A stretch of 64,000 nt of DNA from Ischnura elegans (taxonomy: Eukaryota; Arthropoda; Insecta; Odonata; Coenagrionidae). The DNA lies in assembly GCF_921293095.1 (NCBI RefSeq), contig NW_025791658.1:248001-312000 (forward strand). Reading direction: 5' to 3'. The position numbers were made by a program, and so were the translations under genes. Shown piece by piece: positions 40,283 through 50,500 of this stretch (the first letter of the stretch is position 1; each line of letters begins with the position of its first letter). The notes beneath the pieces were generated by a model. The model did no database searches. It had not been told where the DNA came from and was given only the letters and a program-made list of their open reading frames with translations.

Positions 40283-40800
40283 TACGTGAATTGGCAATAA
40301 AAGATTTAGATTCCGGTCGAGGAAAGTCGTGGGTTTTTAAACTTCCACCAATTTTTGATAACAGTCGAGAAAATTATTGGCTTGTTAATCACTACCATGG
40401 AATTGACCATGGGTTGGGAAATGTACCATATTATTATTTAAATGATATTATCGAGAATGAAACAATGAAATATAATTTAATCTTTGCCAAAGGATTAGAA
40501 AAATCAGTTGCGATATCCACGCTCATTAATCGCCCCGTTATAGAGCTGGAAAGATTTATTAACGTGCCTAGCCTCAAAACGCTTCCAGAAGCAGAAGGGG
40601 TAATGTGTAGTCTCCGTGTTCATCAGACAAAAAAGTATGCGTGTGCAGTAAAAAATTGTGAAAAATTACAGAGATGGATTAACGAAAATATTGGTGTTAG
40701 AAAATTGGATAAATTGTTGCAGGAGATGAAAATCCATGTATCATCAGTATCACCCATGAATTGTAAAAGAAAATTAGTATTAGATGGTGATTGTTGTTAA
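40222..40800 (+). CDS. RNase H-like nuclease-family protein
   Basis: The start is placed at ATG 40222 (MGKAIIDFQACVQG), which overlaps the previous gene by 61 bp; the frame is open further upstream but without homology. The 192-residue product follows a pattern familiar from insect Mavericks: an acidic residue in the first strand (IIDFQ), a second strand IRELAIKDL, then NYWLVNHYHGIDHGLGNVPYYYL, FAKGLEKSVAIS, IELERFINVPSLKTL and a His/Cys-containing CAVKN end. I take this as an RNase H-fold exonuclease relative. Its 3' end reaches the AATAAA in the right TIR. Confidence 0.7.
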   Translation: MGKAIIDFQACVQGKEKLFVIRELAIKDLDSGRGKSWVFKLPPIFDNSRENYWLVNHYHGIDHGLGNVPYYYLNDIIENETMKYNLIFAKGLEKSVAISTLINRPVIELERFINVPSLKTLPEAEGVMCSLRVHQTKKYACAVKNCEKLQRWINENIGVRKLDKLLQEMKIHVSSVSPMNCKRKLVLDGDCC

Positions 40801-40818
40801 TTTATGTATAGTGTCACT

Positions 40819-41351
40819 GTTTGTAAACTTGCATGCATGAAATAAAAAACAAAAAAAATTATCTAACACCTCTATCTCTTTCATTTGACGAATTATTTCC
40901 TATCGGACCCAGAACCTCCATCGATTAAGGGGAGGGGGGACGATGATGGGGGGTGGAGGGGAAGCAACTTGGGGAAAGAAAATGACGGTCGAAAATCTTG
41001 TGATATTGGGAAAACAAACGAGAAGTGGAGGGGTAAATAATTGAATAGCGAAAATAGATAAAAGACAAAAGAGAAACAAGTTAAGATCAATAAAACAAGT
41101 GCCAGTCTATATATTAGGAAAATAAACGAAAGAAGAAATAGTAAATAACGTCAGAGAGAGCAAATGATAAGCGAAAATAGATGAATAACGATACGAATAC
41201 GAAAGGGAAACAAATGACGATCAATAAAACAAGTGACGGTCGATTAAAAAGTCACGTGATAGCGTAATTAAAGATGGCGGAGCGTAATTAATTGTAGGGG
41301 GGAGGTAATTAAAAATGGCAGGTGCTGCAGGGTTCTTTTTTTTACCCTACT
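40819..41351 (-). repeat. Right terminal inverted repeat of the Maverick
   Basis: It is the reverse complement of the left repeat, ending ACCCTACT. The outer roughly 130 bp match with only one clear difference; the inner part has fewer tandem units and more substitutions. It includes the G-rich block near 40930-40970 and the inner GTTTGTAAAC word. Confidence 0.9.
40841..40846 (+). terminator. Poly(A) signal AATAAA for the right-end gene
   Basis: AATAAA lies 40 bp after the stop of the nuclease-family gene, within the right TIR, mirroring the signal at 22153 on the other strand. Confidence 0.5.
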
Positions 41352-41357
41352 ATAGAC
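41352..41357 (+). repeat. Target-site duplication, right (ATAGAC)
   Basis: Exact repeat of 21486-21491, immediately outside the right TIR. Confidence 0.93.
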
Positions 41358-41482
41358 CATCGCAGGAATAATCTCCGGAGTATAGGGGTCACACCTTAAT
41401 TAAGGAAATCATGATTTTTAATTATGGAGGAGAGGAACTGTATGTAATCAAAGATAAAAATAATTTCATAAAAGTATCTTAA
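41358..41482 (+). pseudogene. TRYG-family C-terminal relic, right half of the Maverick target
   Basis: CATCGCAGGAATAATCTCC and then EIMIFNYGGEELYVIKDK are readable, equivalent to 12985-13110. The left half of the same relic lies at the end of the left flank before 21486. Confidence 0.6.
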
Positions 41483-41554
41483 TGGATATATGTTGAGTTC
41501 ATTTGTTCTTATTTTATACCCTATAATATATATTATTCAGTTCTTTTCATCATT

Positions 41555-41915
41555 TGAGTCAATGGCCTCACTGGTTGCAAATTTGAAAGAGTTTAAATTT
41601 ACGCAGAAAATATTTGGTGATGAAACGCATTTAGTCACACGAAAGGGAGTTTATCCCTATGAATACACCGATTCTTGGGGAAAACTCGATGAAAAACTTT
41701 TACCTTCAAAGGAAATATTTTTCAGTTAACTTACCCAGGAAAATATTTCAAACGAAGCGTATGAACACGCTCGCAATGTGTGGAATGCTTTCAACTGTGA
41801 AACTCTTGGCGAATACAGCGATGTGTATCTGAAAAGCTATATAACATATTTAGCGGACGTGTTTGAACATTTTCGCAGTATGTGCTATTGTCTGTGTTAC
41901 GTATCGTCCTGAATT
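41555..41915 (+). pseudogene. PolB fragment (TRKGVYPYEY region)
   Basis: MASLVANLKEFKFTQKIFGD through TRKGVYPYEYTDSWGKL is in frame, then a shift near 41728 separates it from NCETLGEYSDVYLKS. It is homologous to 3560, 13165 and 55860. Confidence 0.75.
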
Positions 41916-42554
41916 TATAAGAGAAGGTTGTCATTTTACCGTGTAATCATTGCTATTATGGATTATTTGTATACATTTTAGTGAGTTGTCGTCCTTTCGC
42001 TATCGTTTCATTCATGCTGTATTCCCATGGTTTGTTTATTGTCACCAATTCTTAAGTTCTTAACCCATTTGTTGCCTCTGTTTAAAGAAAAACGAGCAGT
42101 TCATATAAATCTTCTTTGCATGGGTGGTTTTATTCTATATTTCGGGTACTCAATCGTTTATTTCAATCTTTCATTACAATTGTTTATTTTCTGATATTTT
42201 TGCATCACATTTTTTATAAATTTTTGTTCATTCGAATGTATTCCTACCAAATATATGTCATTAACTGTATACCTGTGTCTTCATGTTTTAGAATCACATC
42301 GGTAATGGTCGCACATTTCCTTTTCTATTGGAGGAAAAGCAAAAATAAATATTAGTATTATCAGCATATCTGTCCAAATAGTGCAGTTCTACGTCAGTCC
42401 AGATGAAAGCGTAGAAACTGTTGGAAAGTCCATTTATTTAGCTATTACTGAACTCTTGCGTGGTGCATGAAAGAAGGATGATTTTTTTAGTAAGTGAGCG
42501 TGAGTAGAAATAATTGAAAATGGTTCCTTTTTTTCCACACAACCGGTAAAAAAC
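41916..42554. other. Non-coding region with QFYVSPDE segment
   Basis: No gene supported. The part at 42370-42470 carries the conserved VQFYVSPDESVETVGKSIYL reading also found at 15830 and 56690. The rest is AT-rich and matches 56220-56860. Confidence 0.45.
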
Positions 42555-42926
42555 CCATTCACTTTGTTGGCGGCGGAGAGGTGGGTAGAGTTTTGGGTAA
42601 AAGTAGATAGGCTGACCTTTGAAGCGGATCCGAGCCGTTACTTGGAGGATTTGAAAGTGTCGGGGAGTTCGCTCAAGGAACACCGTTTTTATGGCGATCA
42701 TGTGTCAGTGTACCTTCAGTATGCCAACAGAGAAGAATCTGAAGCAACCCTACTATTCGGAAAAATTCCGGACCCTGAAGCCCCTGGCATCAAACTTCGC
42801 GGAAGGAAAAGAAAGATATTTCTTAAAAGGATTTTTCAGCTATGTATGAAACAGATGTTACAATATAATTACGGTGAAGACCGTATTTCTGTATTTAAAA
42901 ATCAGAATAACATTAAAACAGAATAA
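42555..42926 (+). CDS. TRYG-family protein or exon, LLAAERW type, most complete copy
   Basis: The open frame of about 120 codons reads LLAAERWVEFWVKVDRLTFE, DPSRYLEDLK, FYGDHVSVYLQYANREE, GRKRKIFLKRIF and CMKQMLQYNYGEDRISVFK. The final blocks match the TRYG core (IFLPRIF...YNYGEDKFEIYRK). No in-frame ATG precedes it; the frame is entered at a TTG or, more likely, by splicing. It is close to intact compared with 15986 (early stop) and 56868 (frameshift). Confidence 0.5.
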   Translation, partial: PFTLLAAERWVEFWVKVDRLTFEADPSRYLEDLKVSGSSLKEHRFYGDHVSVYLQYANREESEATLLFGKIPDPEAPGIKLRGRKRKIFLKRIFQLCMKQMLQYNYGEDRISVFKNQNNIKTE

Positions 42927-43069
42927 TATTATACTTGTGTGAAGGATCATCATACTTATTCGGATAACCATACATAACATCATACTTATTCGGTGTGTGT
43001 ATTATAAATCAGGACATTTTTTAGATATTTTGAATTGTTTTTCTAACGTTTTTCCATTCTTCTTTAAAG

Positions 43070-43185
43070 GTACGGCAGAAATTATTAGATACTCAATCGT
43101 CCAATGAATTTTTAAAGGAGGATGAGAGGGAAAGACGGTTTGGAGAAAAGGCAATGGGGATAGTAATCATAAATTGTAGTATTCA
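43070..43185 (+). pseudogene. TRYG-family exon remnant (RQKLL type)
   Basis: It follows a CTTTAAAG acceptor and reads RQKLLDTQSSNEFLKEDERERRF before decaying. It is a member of the series at 15, 1767, 17441 and 57382. Confidence 0.5.
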
Positions 43186-43224
43186 TAAGTATTCTTATTT
43201 CAGTATTAATACACACATACGATC

Positions 43225-43464
43225 ATGGATAGCAATAATGCAAAAGCTTTATATCATCTCTGCCTCGAATATATTTCTAATAAAATATTGGATGTAGCGT
43301 ATAAAAGGATAATGGAGAGGGACGAACCTATCGTACGTCATCGCATTAAATGTAATGTTAAATGCCACATTGAAACGATAAGGCGTGATGACGTATATCA
43401 GTGTTTACCAAACGAACTATATTTTGATTTAGAGGACGTCGCCTTAAGAAAATTTAGATATTAA
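43225..43464 (+). CDS. DSNNAK-family protein, intact copy
   Basis: A 79-residue ORF with ATG: MDSNNAKALYHLCLEYISNK, AYKRIMERDEPIVRHRIK, CHIETIRRDDVY and FDLEDVALRKFRY. It is the only one of the four full-size copies that is open from ATG to the shared stop. The product is basic with no signal peptide or membrane segment. I do not recognise the family. An ATPase copy follows 70 bp downstream. Confidence 0.5.
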   Translation: MDSNNAKALYHLCLEYISNKILDVAYKRIMERDEPIVRHRIKCNVKCHIETIRRDDVYQCLPNELYFDLEDVALRKFRY

Positions 43465-43534
43465 ACGATATTTGACTTCATTTTTGGTAAAAGTTTTATA
43501 AATGAGAAAAAGATAATAAATTCTAGTGTTAACC

Positions 43535-44282
43535 ATGATGTTAGCCTGGAAACATCCCTTAACATGCATCTGTGCAGGTCCATCAGGATGTGGGAAGACC
43601 ACAATCGTGACAAGGTTTTTGGAGAACTTGAACTATATGTTTGATTTCCAAATCGTAAGAGTGAGTGATGCCCACTTTTTACTGATTCGTATTGGAGTAT
43701 TTAAGTAACATGCGTTTTATAACAGAACCACCTATTAGCTTCAAAAGTACGCTCTTTTGAACCGTTCACAGTTTTAGTAGGTGATTACTTCCTCTTCTGA
43801 TATTCATCGCCGTAATCACTTTAGCTTTCCATCTCTTTATCAACTCCGTTCATTCGTATTATCTACATGCTTAGATAGAAAAACTGACGTATGTAAATTG
43901 TATTTACCACGTACTGTTAAAACTGATTTAACTAACAGGTCCATCAGGATGTGGGAAGACCACATTCGTGACAAGGTTTTTGGAGAACTTGAACTATATG
44001 TTAGATAGTTCCATACATAAGATAATATGGTGTTGTAGGCCAGTCGTTGAACCTAAATTAAGATTACCTGTTCACTTTTTCCCTGAAATACCACCTTTTG
44101 AAGAATTTGGTGGTGTTCCCACTTTGTACATTAAAGACGATTGAATGAGTGAGGGAGCCTACAGCAAAGATGTGTGTAAATTATTCACCAGAGGTTCGCA
44201 TTACTTTAACATTTCGGTGTTTTTAATTACACGGAACATTTCTTTACCAGAGCCCTCGAGCGAGAAATATTATTATTGTTAT
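43535..44282 (+). pseudogene. Packaging ATPase split by a 290-bp insertion
   Basis: The first part (43535-43645) reads MMLAWKHPLTCICAGPSGCGKT. At about 43645 unrelated sequence intervenes (also present at 57955-58245), and at about 43938 the ATPase resumes at GPSGCGKT, so Walker A appears twice. The rest ends in the same YYYCY truncation as 485-874. Walker B is mutated (TLYIKDD). Confidence 0.75.
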
Positions 44283-44409
44283 TAGTGTGGTTATTTAGAA
44301 AAATATGACATGGTCTCTTCTCAATGAACACACCAGATAAAGCTCACCTATGCTATCTTAAGTTATTCCTTGGATAAGATTCGCCGGAATGTAAGAAAAT
44401 TGATTTGAC

Positions 44410-44620
44410 TCATGTTTTATGTAACTCGAATTGTACCTGTTTAATAATCTAAAGAGTGAATTTAAAGATTTCAAAACGTTGCCTTAAGTTGAAAGAAAAA
44501 TTAAGACATGGTTATTGACTAGTTGTTTATAATGAAGTGTAAAAGCATTTTATATTATAGTATGCTTATTTGTAATAAAGGATGTTTTTTTAAATGCTTG
44601 ATTTGTTTTGCTTTTGTCTA
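44410..44620 (+). mobile_element. Relic of a LINE 3' end
   Basis: Matches the relic at 1017-1195 and the end of the LINE at about 10050-10200. It is part of the duplicated block that includes the truncated ATPase. Confidence 0.6.
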
Positions 44621-44634
44621 TGAAAGTGATCTTA

Positions 44635-45207
44635 AAATGCAATTACTGTGAAGACCGTCTATCTGTATTTAAAAATAATAATAACATTAAAATGGAATGA
44701 TATGATGCTTGTGTAAAGGATTCGTCTCTTTGGTTGGCGGCGGAGACATCGAATGAGTTCTGTATTTAAGATAGATTGGTTGACCATGCGCCTGATATTG
44801 CTGGGTATATTTAAATAACAGCAAAGGACGTGATGATATTTAATTACGAGGGAGAAGAGCCATTTTTAACCAAGGAAAAGAATGGTTTATAAAAAGTATT
44901 ATAAAAACAAATATTAGAACAACATCCTTTTAAGTTGTGCAGTGCAAACTCTGATATACGTCATCACACATTATCATTTCTTGGAATTGGACATTTGGAA
45001 TGCGGGAAGGCTACTCGAAGAACATTGTTTTTCTACGGGGACCATGTGACGGTTTACCTCCTGTATGCTGATAGAGAGGACACTGAGGCAACCCTAATAT
45101 TTGGAAAAATTCCGGTCCTCGAAGCACCTGACCTCAATGTCCAATTATTCCACCCCCTGGATGTTATGAGGATGGATTTGGGTGCTGCAGGAAATGGAGG
45201 TAAGTAA
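44635..45207 (+). pseudogene. TRYG-family fragments (LLAAERW type)
   Basis: A C-terminal fragment (QYNYCEDRLSVFK-like, 44638-44700), an N-terminal relic and a MIFNYEGEE fragment are followed by a better frame at 44935-45207. That frame contains FFYGDHVTVYLLYADREDTE and LIFGKIPVLEAPDL and then departs from the family. Confidence 0.5.
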
Positions 45208-46159
45208 AAAAATCAACTAGAAAATGTCCTTCGCCTAGATGCCTTTTTGCGATTAAATTGTAATATTCGGTGGAATTTCTCGTCATATTTTCATTTTTTC
45301 TATACTTTGCATTTCGTTTGTAGTCTTTTTCAAAAAAATGGACCTTAATTTCATATTCATATACTTCCTTTTTTAGCCTTTTATTCTATATATACTCTAT
45401 ATTTCGGCAACTGGATATTATAATTCCAATCACTATACCAATTGTTTATTCTTTGATTCATTTCTTGCGTCATATTTGCATGATTTGTTGTCCATTCAAA
45501 TGTGTTTCTACCAAAAATGTGTCGCCAACAGCTTTTCTGTGTGCGTACGTTTGAGAAACTCATCGTTAGCCTCTTACGACCAGGGGTTGCAGGAATATTC
45601 ATGACCCCTTACCAGCAGGGTGAGTTTCAATAATTTTCATCTACATTTATTATCATAGGCTATATTTCGTTATAAGCCAAGTCGTCATCAAGGGGATATT
45701 TCATGCTTAAATAAAGAAGAGTTACAAGAGGGGATGAAGTATATTCATACTTTATAAAACTCCTTGGAATCGCTGTTGGAATTCAAACTCCTTTCGGAAT
45801 AAAAAACATCCTCTCCCTAGTTTTCGCATGTTGCATGAAGCTCTGCAAAAGCGCTCTTGCTTACAAAGCCTTGGCTTTGGGAGTCTCCATTATTCAACGT
45901 CCACTGCCGATACCGTCGTCTAGTACTACCGTCAACGTGGTCATCCGAAGTAACTCTAGCTTCATACACCAACCCGTACTTACGTACATACAACTCCGAA
46001 CCTACCAGTGAGACTGTCGCCAGCAAGCAATTCAAGTTCTCTATAGTCGCTGTTTTAACACTCGTCCACTGCAAGTGAGTATACTCTGATACTAGTCTTT
46101 AAACTTTAGTGTGAGGTACTAAATGCCGCAACAATATATTCTTTTCCTTATCGTTTCAA
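45208..46159. other. Non-coding stretch with a direct repeat and a TRYG N-terminal trace
   Basis: At about 45700-45760 the reading LNKEELQEGMKY recalls the start of TRYG domains. About 45757-45860 (ACTCCTTGGAATCGCTGTTG...) is repeated at 46616-46720. Nothing else is supported. Confidence 0.4.
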
Positions 46160-46520
46160 GTGGAATTCTAACCTAGAAAGTTCATCACGTTTAAGAAATT
46201 ACACCCGTTCGCAGTGGTTCCATCACCTAGCTACACTTGTCCAGCTGGATATGATATCAGTGGGACATAATTCCTAAGCGAGGGCGGGCTCTAATACCTG
46301 CGGTTTCTCCCTCGAAATCCCCAAAGGATTTTACGGGAGACTCGCATACCGCTGAAGCTTACCGGAAAACCATGGGGTAGAAGCGGGGGCGGGTGTAATC
46401 GACTCGGATGATAGAAATAAAATAAAAGTACTCCGCTATAATCACGGTGATGAGGATTTCTTAATAAGAAGAGGCATGAGGATATGACAAATCATGTTAG
46501 AAAATAAAACTCTAAAAATT
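46160..46520 (+). pseudogene. dUTPase-like pseudogene
   Basis: Motif 1 (CPAGYDIS), EIPKGFYGRLA (motif 2 region) and the motif 3-4 region with [15 protein letters not shown] are readable through several breaks. It is related to 2285-2750 but lacks that copy's internal duplication. Confidence 0.7.
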
Positions 46521-47516
46521 TGTCTCTAAATTTAAGTTTCGTGTAAGATATTAGATATTGGTACACATTGTATTCATTTACTTATCGTTTCATGTGGAAT
46601 TCTAACATAACTGCTAACTCCTTGGAATCGCTGTTGGAATTCAAACTCCTTTCGGAATAGAAAACATCCTCTCCCTAGTTTTCGCATGTTGCATGAAGCT
46701 CTGCAGAGGCGCTCCCGTATACAAAGCCTCGGGGATGAAGATTTTGTTAGTAAGAAGAGACATTAGAATATGTCTATGATAAAATGTAAGTATGAGGAAG
46801 AATCACCTTAACTCCGGTGCTTGGAAGAAGAATGAATACGAAAATATAAAATTGAAAGCATTCACGAAATATCAAGGGAGCTGCCATCAAGCGAATACGT
46901 AGAACTTTTAACCAATAATTATACAGCATTACAGGAAATTCGTCCACACATACACCGAGTGTAATTGACCCGGATTGTAGTGTTGAATTTAAAGTACTCC
47001 ATTATAATCACGGCGATGTAGATTTGTTTTTAGTAAGAAGAGGAATTAGAATATGCCTCGGATAAAATGTACGTAAGAGGAAAAATTACTTTAAATCCGG
47101 TGCTTGGAAGAAGAATGAACACAAACACCACGGATTCAAAGAAGGCTACTTGACATTGGTCCATAGATACTTCATCAATTTGGGCCAATGTTCATTCTTT
47201 TAATGGTAGCAGCTTCAGCTGATATTGCTGCTACAAGATATGTTAAAAGTGTTGTCAGCTGTTGCTAATAAATATACTATTGCTGCCATTCACGAAATTA
47301 CAACGGAGCAACCATCAACTGAATACGTGGAATTTTCAACACGTAACTATGCAGCACAACAGGAAATTTGTCTATTCAGTCACAGATTTATTAACCCGGA
47401 TTGTAGTGGAGACAATAAAGTAATCCTTTATAGTCACGGCGATGAAGATTTTTTAAGTAAGAAGAGGCATGAGAATATGCCTATTTATTTTCAATATAAT
47501 TGGTAAGTACAGTTCA
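46521..47516 (+). pseudogene. IGPY-family and dUTPase motif fragments, scrambled
   Basis: Two IGPY-type fragments (about 46800-46960 and 47100-47380, with EISRELPSSEYVEL and AVANKYTIAAIHEIT) are each followed by a dUTPase motif 3-4 piece (DPDC, SHGDEDF, RR-NMP). No continuous frame exists. The block corresponds to 60990-61640. Confidence 0.6.
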
Positions 47517-47717
47517 TTTGTGGCCACGAGTTTTCTTCAGCCCCTGATCCGCAAGGATTATACGATTCATATGAGGTATAAGTAGATTTAATAGATTGAC
47601 AATAGATCACATTTCGAGCACGAACAAAAATAATACTACGATTCTTAAAAAACTTGTTGAGATTACATATTACATTCAAACTTATGCTGTATTTCATAGG
47701 CCATTAATAAAAATTCG

Positions 47718-48123
47718 ATGTCTGCCACCGTCGCTGCTGGTGTTTATCCAGAACCTATTTACGCAGCAGTGGCGTCCCGTAAGGGAAGCAGCAGAGCTGC
47801 AGCATCCACCTCCAATTGCGGATCATCATCCTCCGTCATGTCACCAGTTTTCGCAGCGCTGATGAGATGTCAGGAGGAAAACTTATGTTTACAGAAGGAG
47901 AAGTTGGTGAAACATAAGATATCCGGTGGAAAGTTTGGAGAGTATTAACACACAATACGGAGAAGCACTAGTGGCACATTTTATGTTTGATGGGAGGAAG
48001 AGTTTCCTCATCCTCCCAAAATATTTTAAACTATCAAAAAAGGACATAAGTGAATGCAACTACTTTGAAGAGAAATTTTCAATTTACCTAGATGTGGATT
48101 ATATTATAAAAATTGAAAATTGA
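47718..48123 (+). pseudogene. TRYG-family gene, QEENLCL type, one frameshift
   Basis: The ATG follows a TATTTCATAGG region. The Ser/Ala-rich leader with YPEPIYAAVASRKGSSRAA and RCQEENLCL is in one frame to about 47925. The TRYG-like half (INTQYGEALVAHF, ILPKYFKLSKKDI, NYFEEKFSIYL) lies in another frame to 48123. Near-identical 61858-62286 has no shift. Confidence 0.7.
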
Positions 48124-48784
48124 AATAAAAATAAACTTTAATGATTGATTCTTGTCTTATTTCCTCAATAGTGTAACCTTCAAAATTTGACTTGAAAGTT
48201 TTGTAAATGTTCATTGCTGTCGATTCTTTCAATTTATTTTTCTTCCATTGTATCAGACTGAACAGAAATTTTTGTTACGTGTAAATATTTTTTAATTGGT
48301 TCAAGATGTTTTCTGCAGCATTTGATCGACTGAATTCTTTGTGCATGTTGGTTTTTGTTGAATGGTCATGATATTTACTTCTGTTAAGCTTTTTAAGTTA
48401 TTTACTACTGTAAAAGCTCATTTTTTTAATTGGTACACATGAATATTATATCGGTTAATGTACTGCTGAGCTATAAAACGATTATGTATAAATGTTCCAA
48501 CGGATATAAATCTGAGAACAATAAATTATATAATATTATTATTATTATATAATATATGGTAGGTGTCCCACAACACTTCATCCTCGGCAAGTTCGTTGAT
48601 TTCTTTGGGGTGGGTTGGACGGGCAGTCTAGCAGTTCAAAGACAGAGGAGGTTAATGGGATGGGTGGGGTCAGTGACTCCTGCAGGATGCTCATTTCTCG
48701 CCTACTCATATATCAACCCCTATTAATTCTAAACCACCAATAGGTGTATACGTTTATACTTATCATACCGTTCTTTCGTTAAAT
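48124..48784. other. Non-coding; matches 62287-62923
   Basis: No gene supported. It contains the TATAAA(A/C)(T/C)GATTATG and AATGTTCCAACGGAT words that precede TRYG/IGPY exons elsewhere (11398, 19900). Confidence 0.4.
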
Positions 48785-48902
48785 ATGCCATCTGAATTAA
48801 ATCGTAAAGAGGATAATTGGTGCTCCAATTGCATTCGAACTGCACTGTTTGTCATAAATGATATACCCTATTGCTCGTATTCTTTTGGAGAAAAAAGGAT
48901 TT
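48785..48902 (+). pseudogene. WCSNCIRT-family short ORF
   Basis: An ATG-led reading MPSELNRKEDNWCSNCIRTAL ends after 38 residues at a frameshift stop. The paralogue 58618-58821 extends for 67 codons and 62924 is similarly cut. The family is unknown; Cys-x2-Cys is conserved. Confidence 0.35.
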
Positions 48903-49340
48903 GAGTCTTAGAGTGAACAAACATCTAATGTTTCATCGTCTAGCGATCCATAGGTGAACAGAACGTTCCATTCGCACACGTTTGCTTTTAACTCTCACAG
49001 GAGAAACCGATATTTAATTGATGTTCACGAGTATAGCATTGCCAGAAAACGAAGACTTTTAATTCATGTCATTCAAGCGACACCTTTTTGGATTCGTCCG
49101 ACTTTTCGGACTGAAGGCGCTGCTGTTTAACTCTCTTTTTTTTCCTATGTCATACCACTTACATCATTATGATCATTGGGTGTAAATACCCACTCACGAG
49201 AACCCGCCTACCGACCCACCCACCGACGAGACAGTGGCCACAAGAGCAAAGCAACTTTTCTCTCCTGTAGTCGCTGTATGCAACTCGTCTACTGCAAGTG
49301 AGGATACCCTGGAACTAACCTTTAAACCTTTAACCTTTAA

Positions 49341-49520
49341 GTTCTTCTCTATGACCATAGTGATGAAGGTGTTTTGGTTAGAACAGGAGTGCGAATTTGC
49401 CAAGCCATCTTCGACAAAATCGCCACAGATGTTTCGTTCGAGGTGACTGATGACGTTACAGCTAATAGTAGCCGAGGCGTTGGTGGTTTTGGCAGTTCTA
49501 GTTATCGCAATATTATTTGA
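49341..49520 (+). pseudogene. dUTPase-like C-terminal fragment
   Basis: A frame of 59 codons reads motif 4 and its surroundings (VLVRTGVRICQAIFDKI) and motif 5 (RGVGGFGSSSY) and stops at TGA 49518. The upstream motifs are lost. 63477-63656 is nearly identical. Confidence 0.7.
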
Positions 49521-49882
49521 TGCGAGTGAATTACGATTACATACAGTCTTTAAACGTTCCATCGCTAAATCTAATTTATGTACTCTTCCCCTTAAAGATT
49601 GTAACGTGTTACCGCAGACAACGGCACCACCATCGTTAGCACCGATGTTGTGCCCTCCACCTCGACATGGTACTTATTACATGTTATGGTTATGTATATT
49701 TATGAGTATTAGATCGGTTAATGACAAGTATCTGATTTTTCCCCCTGAGGTTGGTACCTTTAACTAACCCTACGGCTATCTCGACAGCATCTTATGATTC
49801 CTCAACGAATTGAACAGAGTAGGAGAGGTTTTTCTTTTGGTGTGTATTGTACCAATATTTTGTTTTATCGTCCTTTTCACAG

Positions 49883-50159
49883 AATCGTCAGAAACTCTTG
49901 GAGGCGCAGAAGGCGTATTGTTTTGTTAAAAAAAGAAGAGTTGGAGTACGAAAAGAGATATGCCTTATCGAGGGTGGAAAATCTTCAAACAAGATATGGA
50001 CTTAAGCTTGTTGGACATGTTGAATTGTCCGGAACATTTGGGAAAATAATTCTTCCGGTTGTTTTAAAATTGACGGCGTCGGAGATCATGCTGATTAATT
50101 ATGAAGGGGTGAATATGAGTGTGTATAAAGACAAAAATAATTTCTTAAAAAATGAGTAA
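49883..50159 (+). pseudogene. TRYG-family exon (RQKLL type) with one frameshift
   Basis: It opens after TTTTCACAG; an extra A in a run near 49930 shifts the first 15 codons. From there LKKEELEYEKRYAL, LQTRYGLKLVG, KIILPVVLKLTASEIM and NYEGVNMSVYKDKNNFLKN run to a stop at 50157. This is the fullest C-terminus of the subtype. Confidence 0.6.
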
Positions 50160-50394
50160 TTGTTAATTATGCACACTCATATTATTCCCTTGTTATATTT
50201 ATCCCTTTAAATACACGTAATATGTATCTAAATTCCTCTTTTCTGGCGAGCCATATATCGGTTACGTTTTTTTACGTATTCGTTCTAACATGGCAAATTT
50301 GACATTATTATTACATTAATTTTTAATATGTATTCACTTATATTTACCCCTTACACTTAGATAAGTTTTTTGTAATAATATGTGAATTGGCATG

Positions 50395-50500
50395 CGGACA
50401 TGATAATGTGCGATAAGGTACATCGAAATGTACCAAACGAAGTTTTTCTTTTATTTACAGGACGTCGCCTTGAGGAATTTTAGATATTGAACGATATTTG
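50395..50500 (+). pseudogene. DSNNAK-family C-terminal relic
   Basis: MCDKVHRNVPNEVFL and a following EDVALRNFRY-like reading are recognisable with a break between them. The rest of the gene is missing. Confidence 0.4.

Larger units (their letters stand above)
21492..41351. mobile_element. Maverick/Polinton (adintovirus-like endogenous DNA virus), 19,860 bp
   Basis: The element is bounded by terminal inverted repeats that start AGTAGGGT and by a 6-bp target duplication. It encodes the hallmark set: protein-primed PolB, retroviral-type integrase with chromodomain, packaging ATPase, double-jelly-roll major capsid protein, penton and adenain-like protease, plus dUTPase, two nuclease-like proteins and a metalloproteinase. 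The outer roughly 130 bp of the two repeats differ at only a few positions, which suggests a fairly recent insertion, yet PolB has a frame-breaking deletion. The gene set implies the ability to form virions in its source lineage. Confidence 0.96.
41352..50159 (+). repeat. Segmental duplication, copy A
   Basis: This block is repeated in the same orientation at 55670-64000 with an offset of 14.1-14.3 kb. Order of content: TRYG relic, PolB fragment, QFYVSPDE segment, LLAAERW exon, RQKLL exon, DSNNAK ORF, ATPase, then IGPY/dUTPase debris, the QEENLCL-type TRYG gene, WCSNCIRT ORF, dUTPase end and TRYG exon. Local insertions and deletions differ between the copies. Confidence 0.8.

Noticed and set aside
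45817..46078. Overlapping ORFs on both strands
   Set aside because: No similarity to any family in the window and no initiation or splice context; partly inside a direct repeat.
49194..49562. Minus-strand ORF of 122 codons (and its copy at 63330-63758)
   Set aside because: The plus strand of the same region encodes dUTPase motifs 4 and 5; the minus frame is a shadow, conserved only because the block is duplicated.
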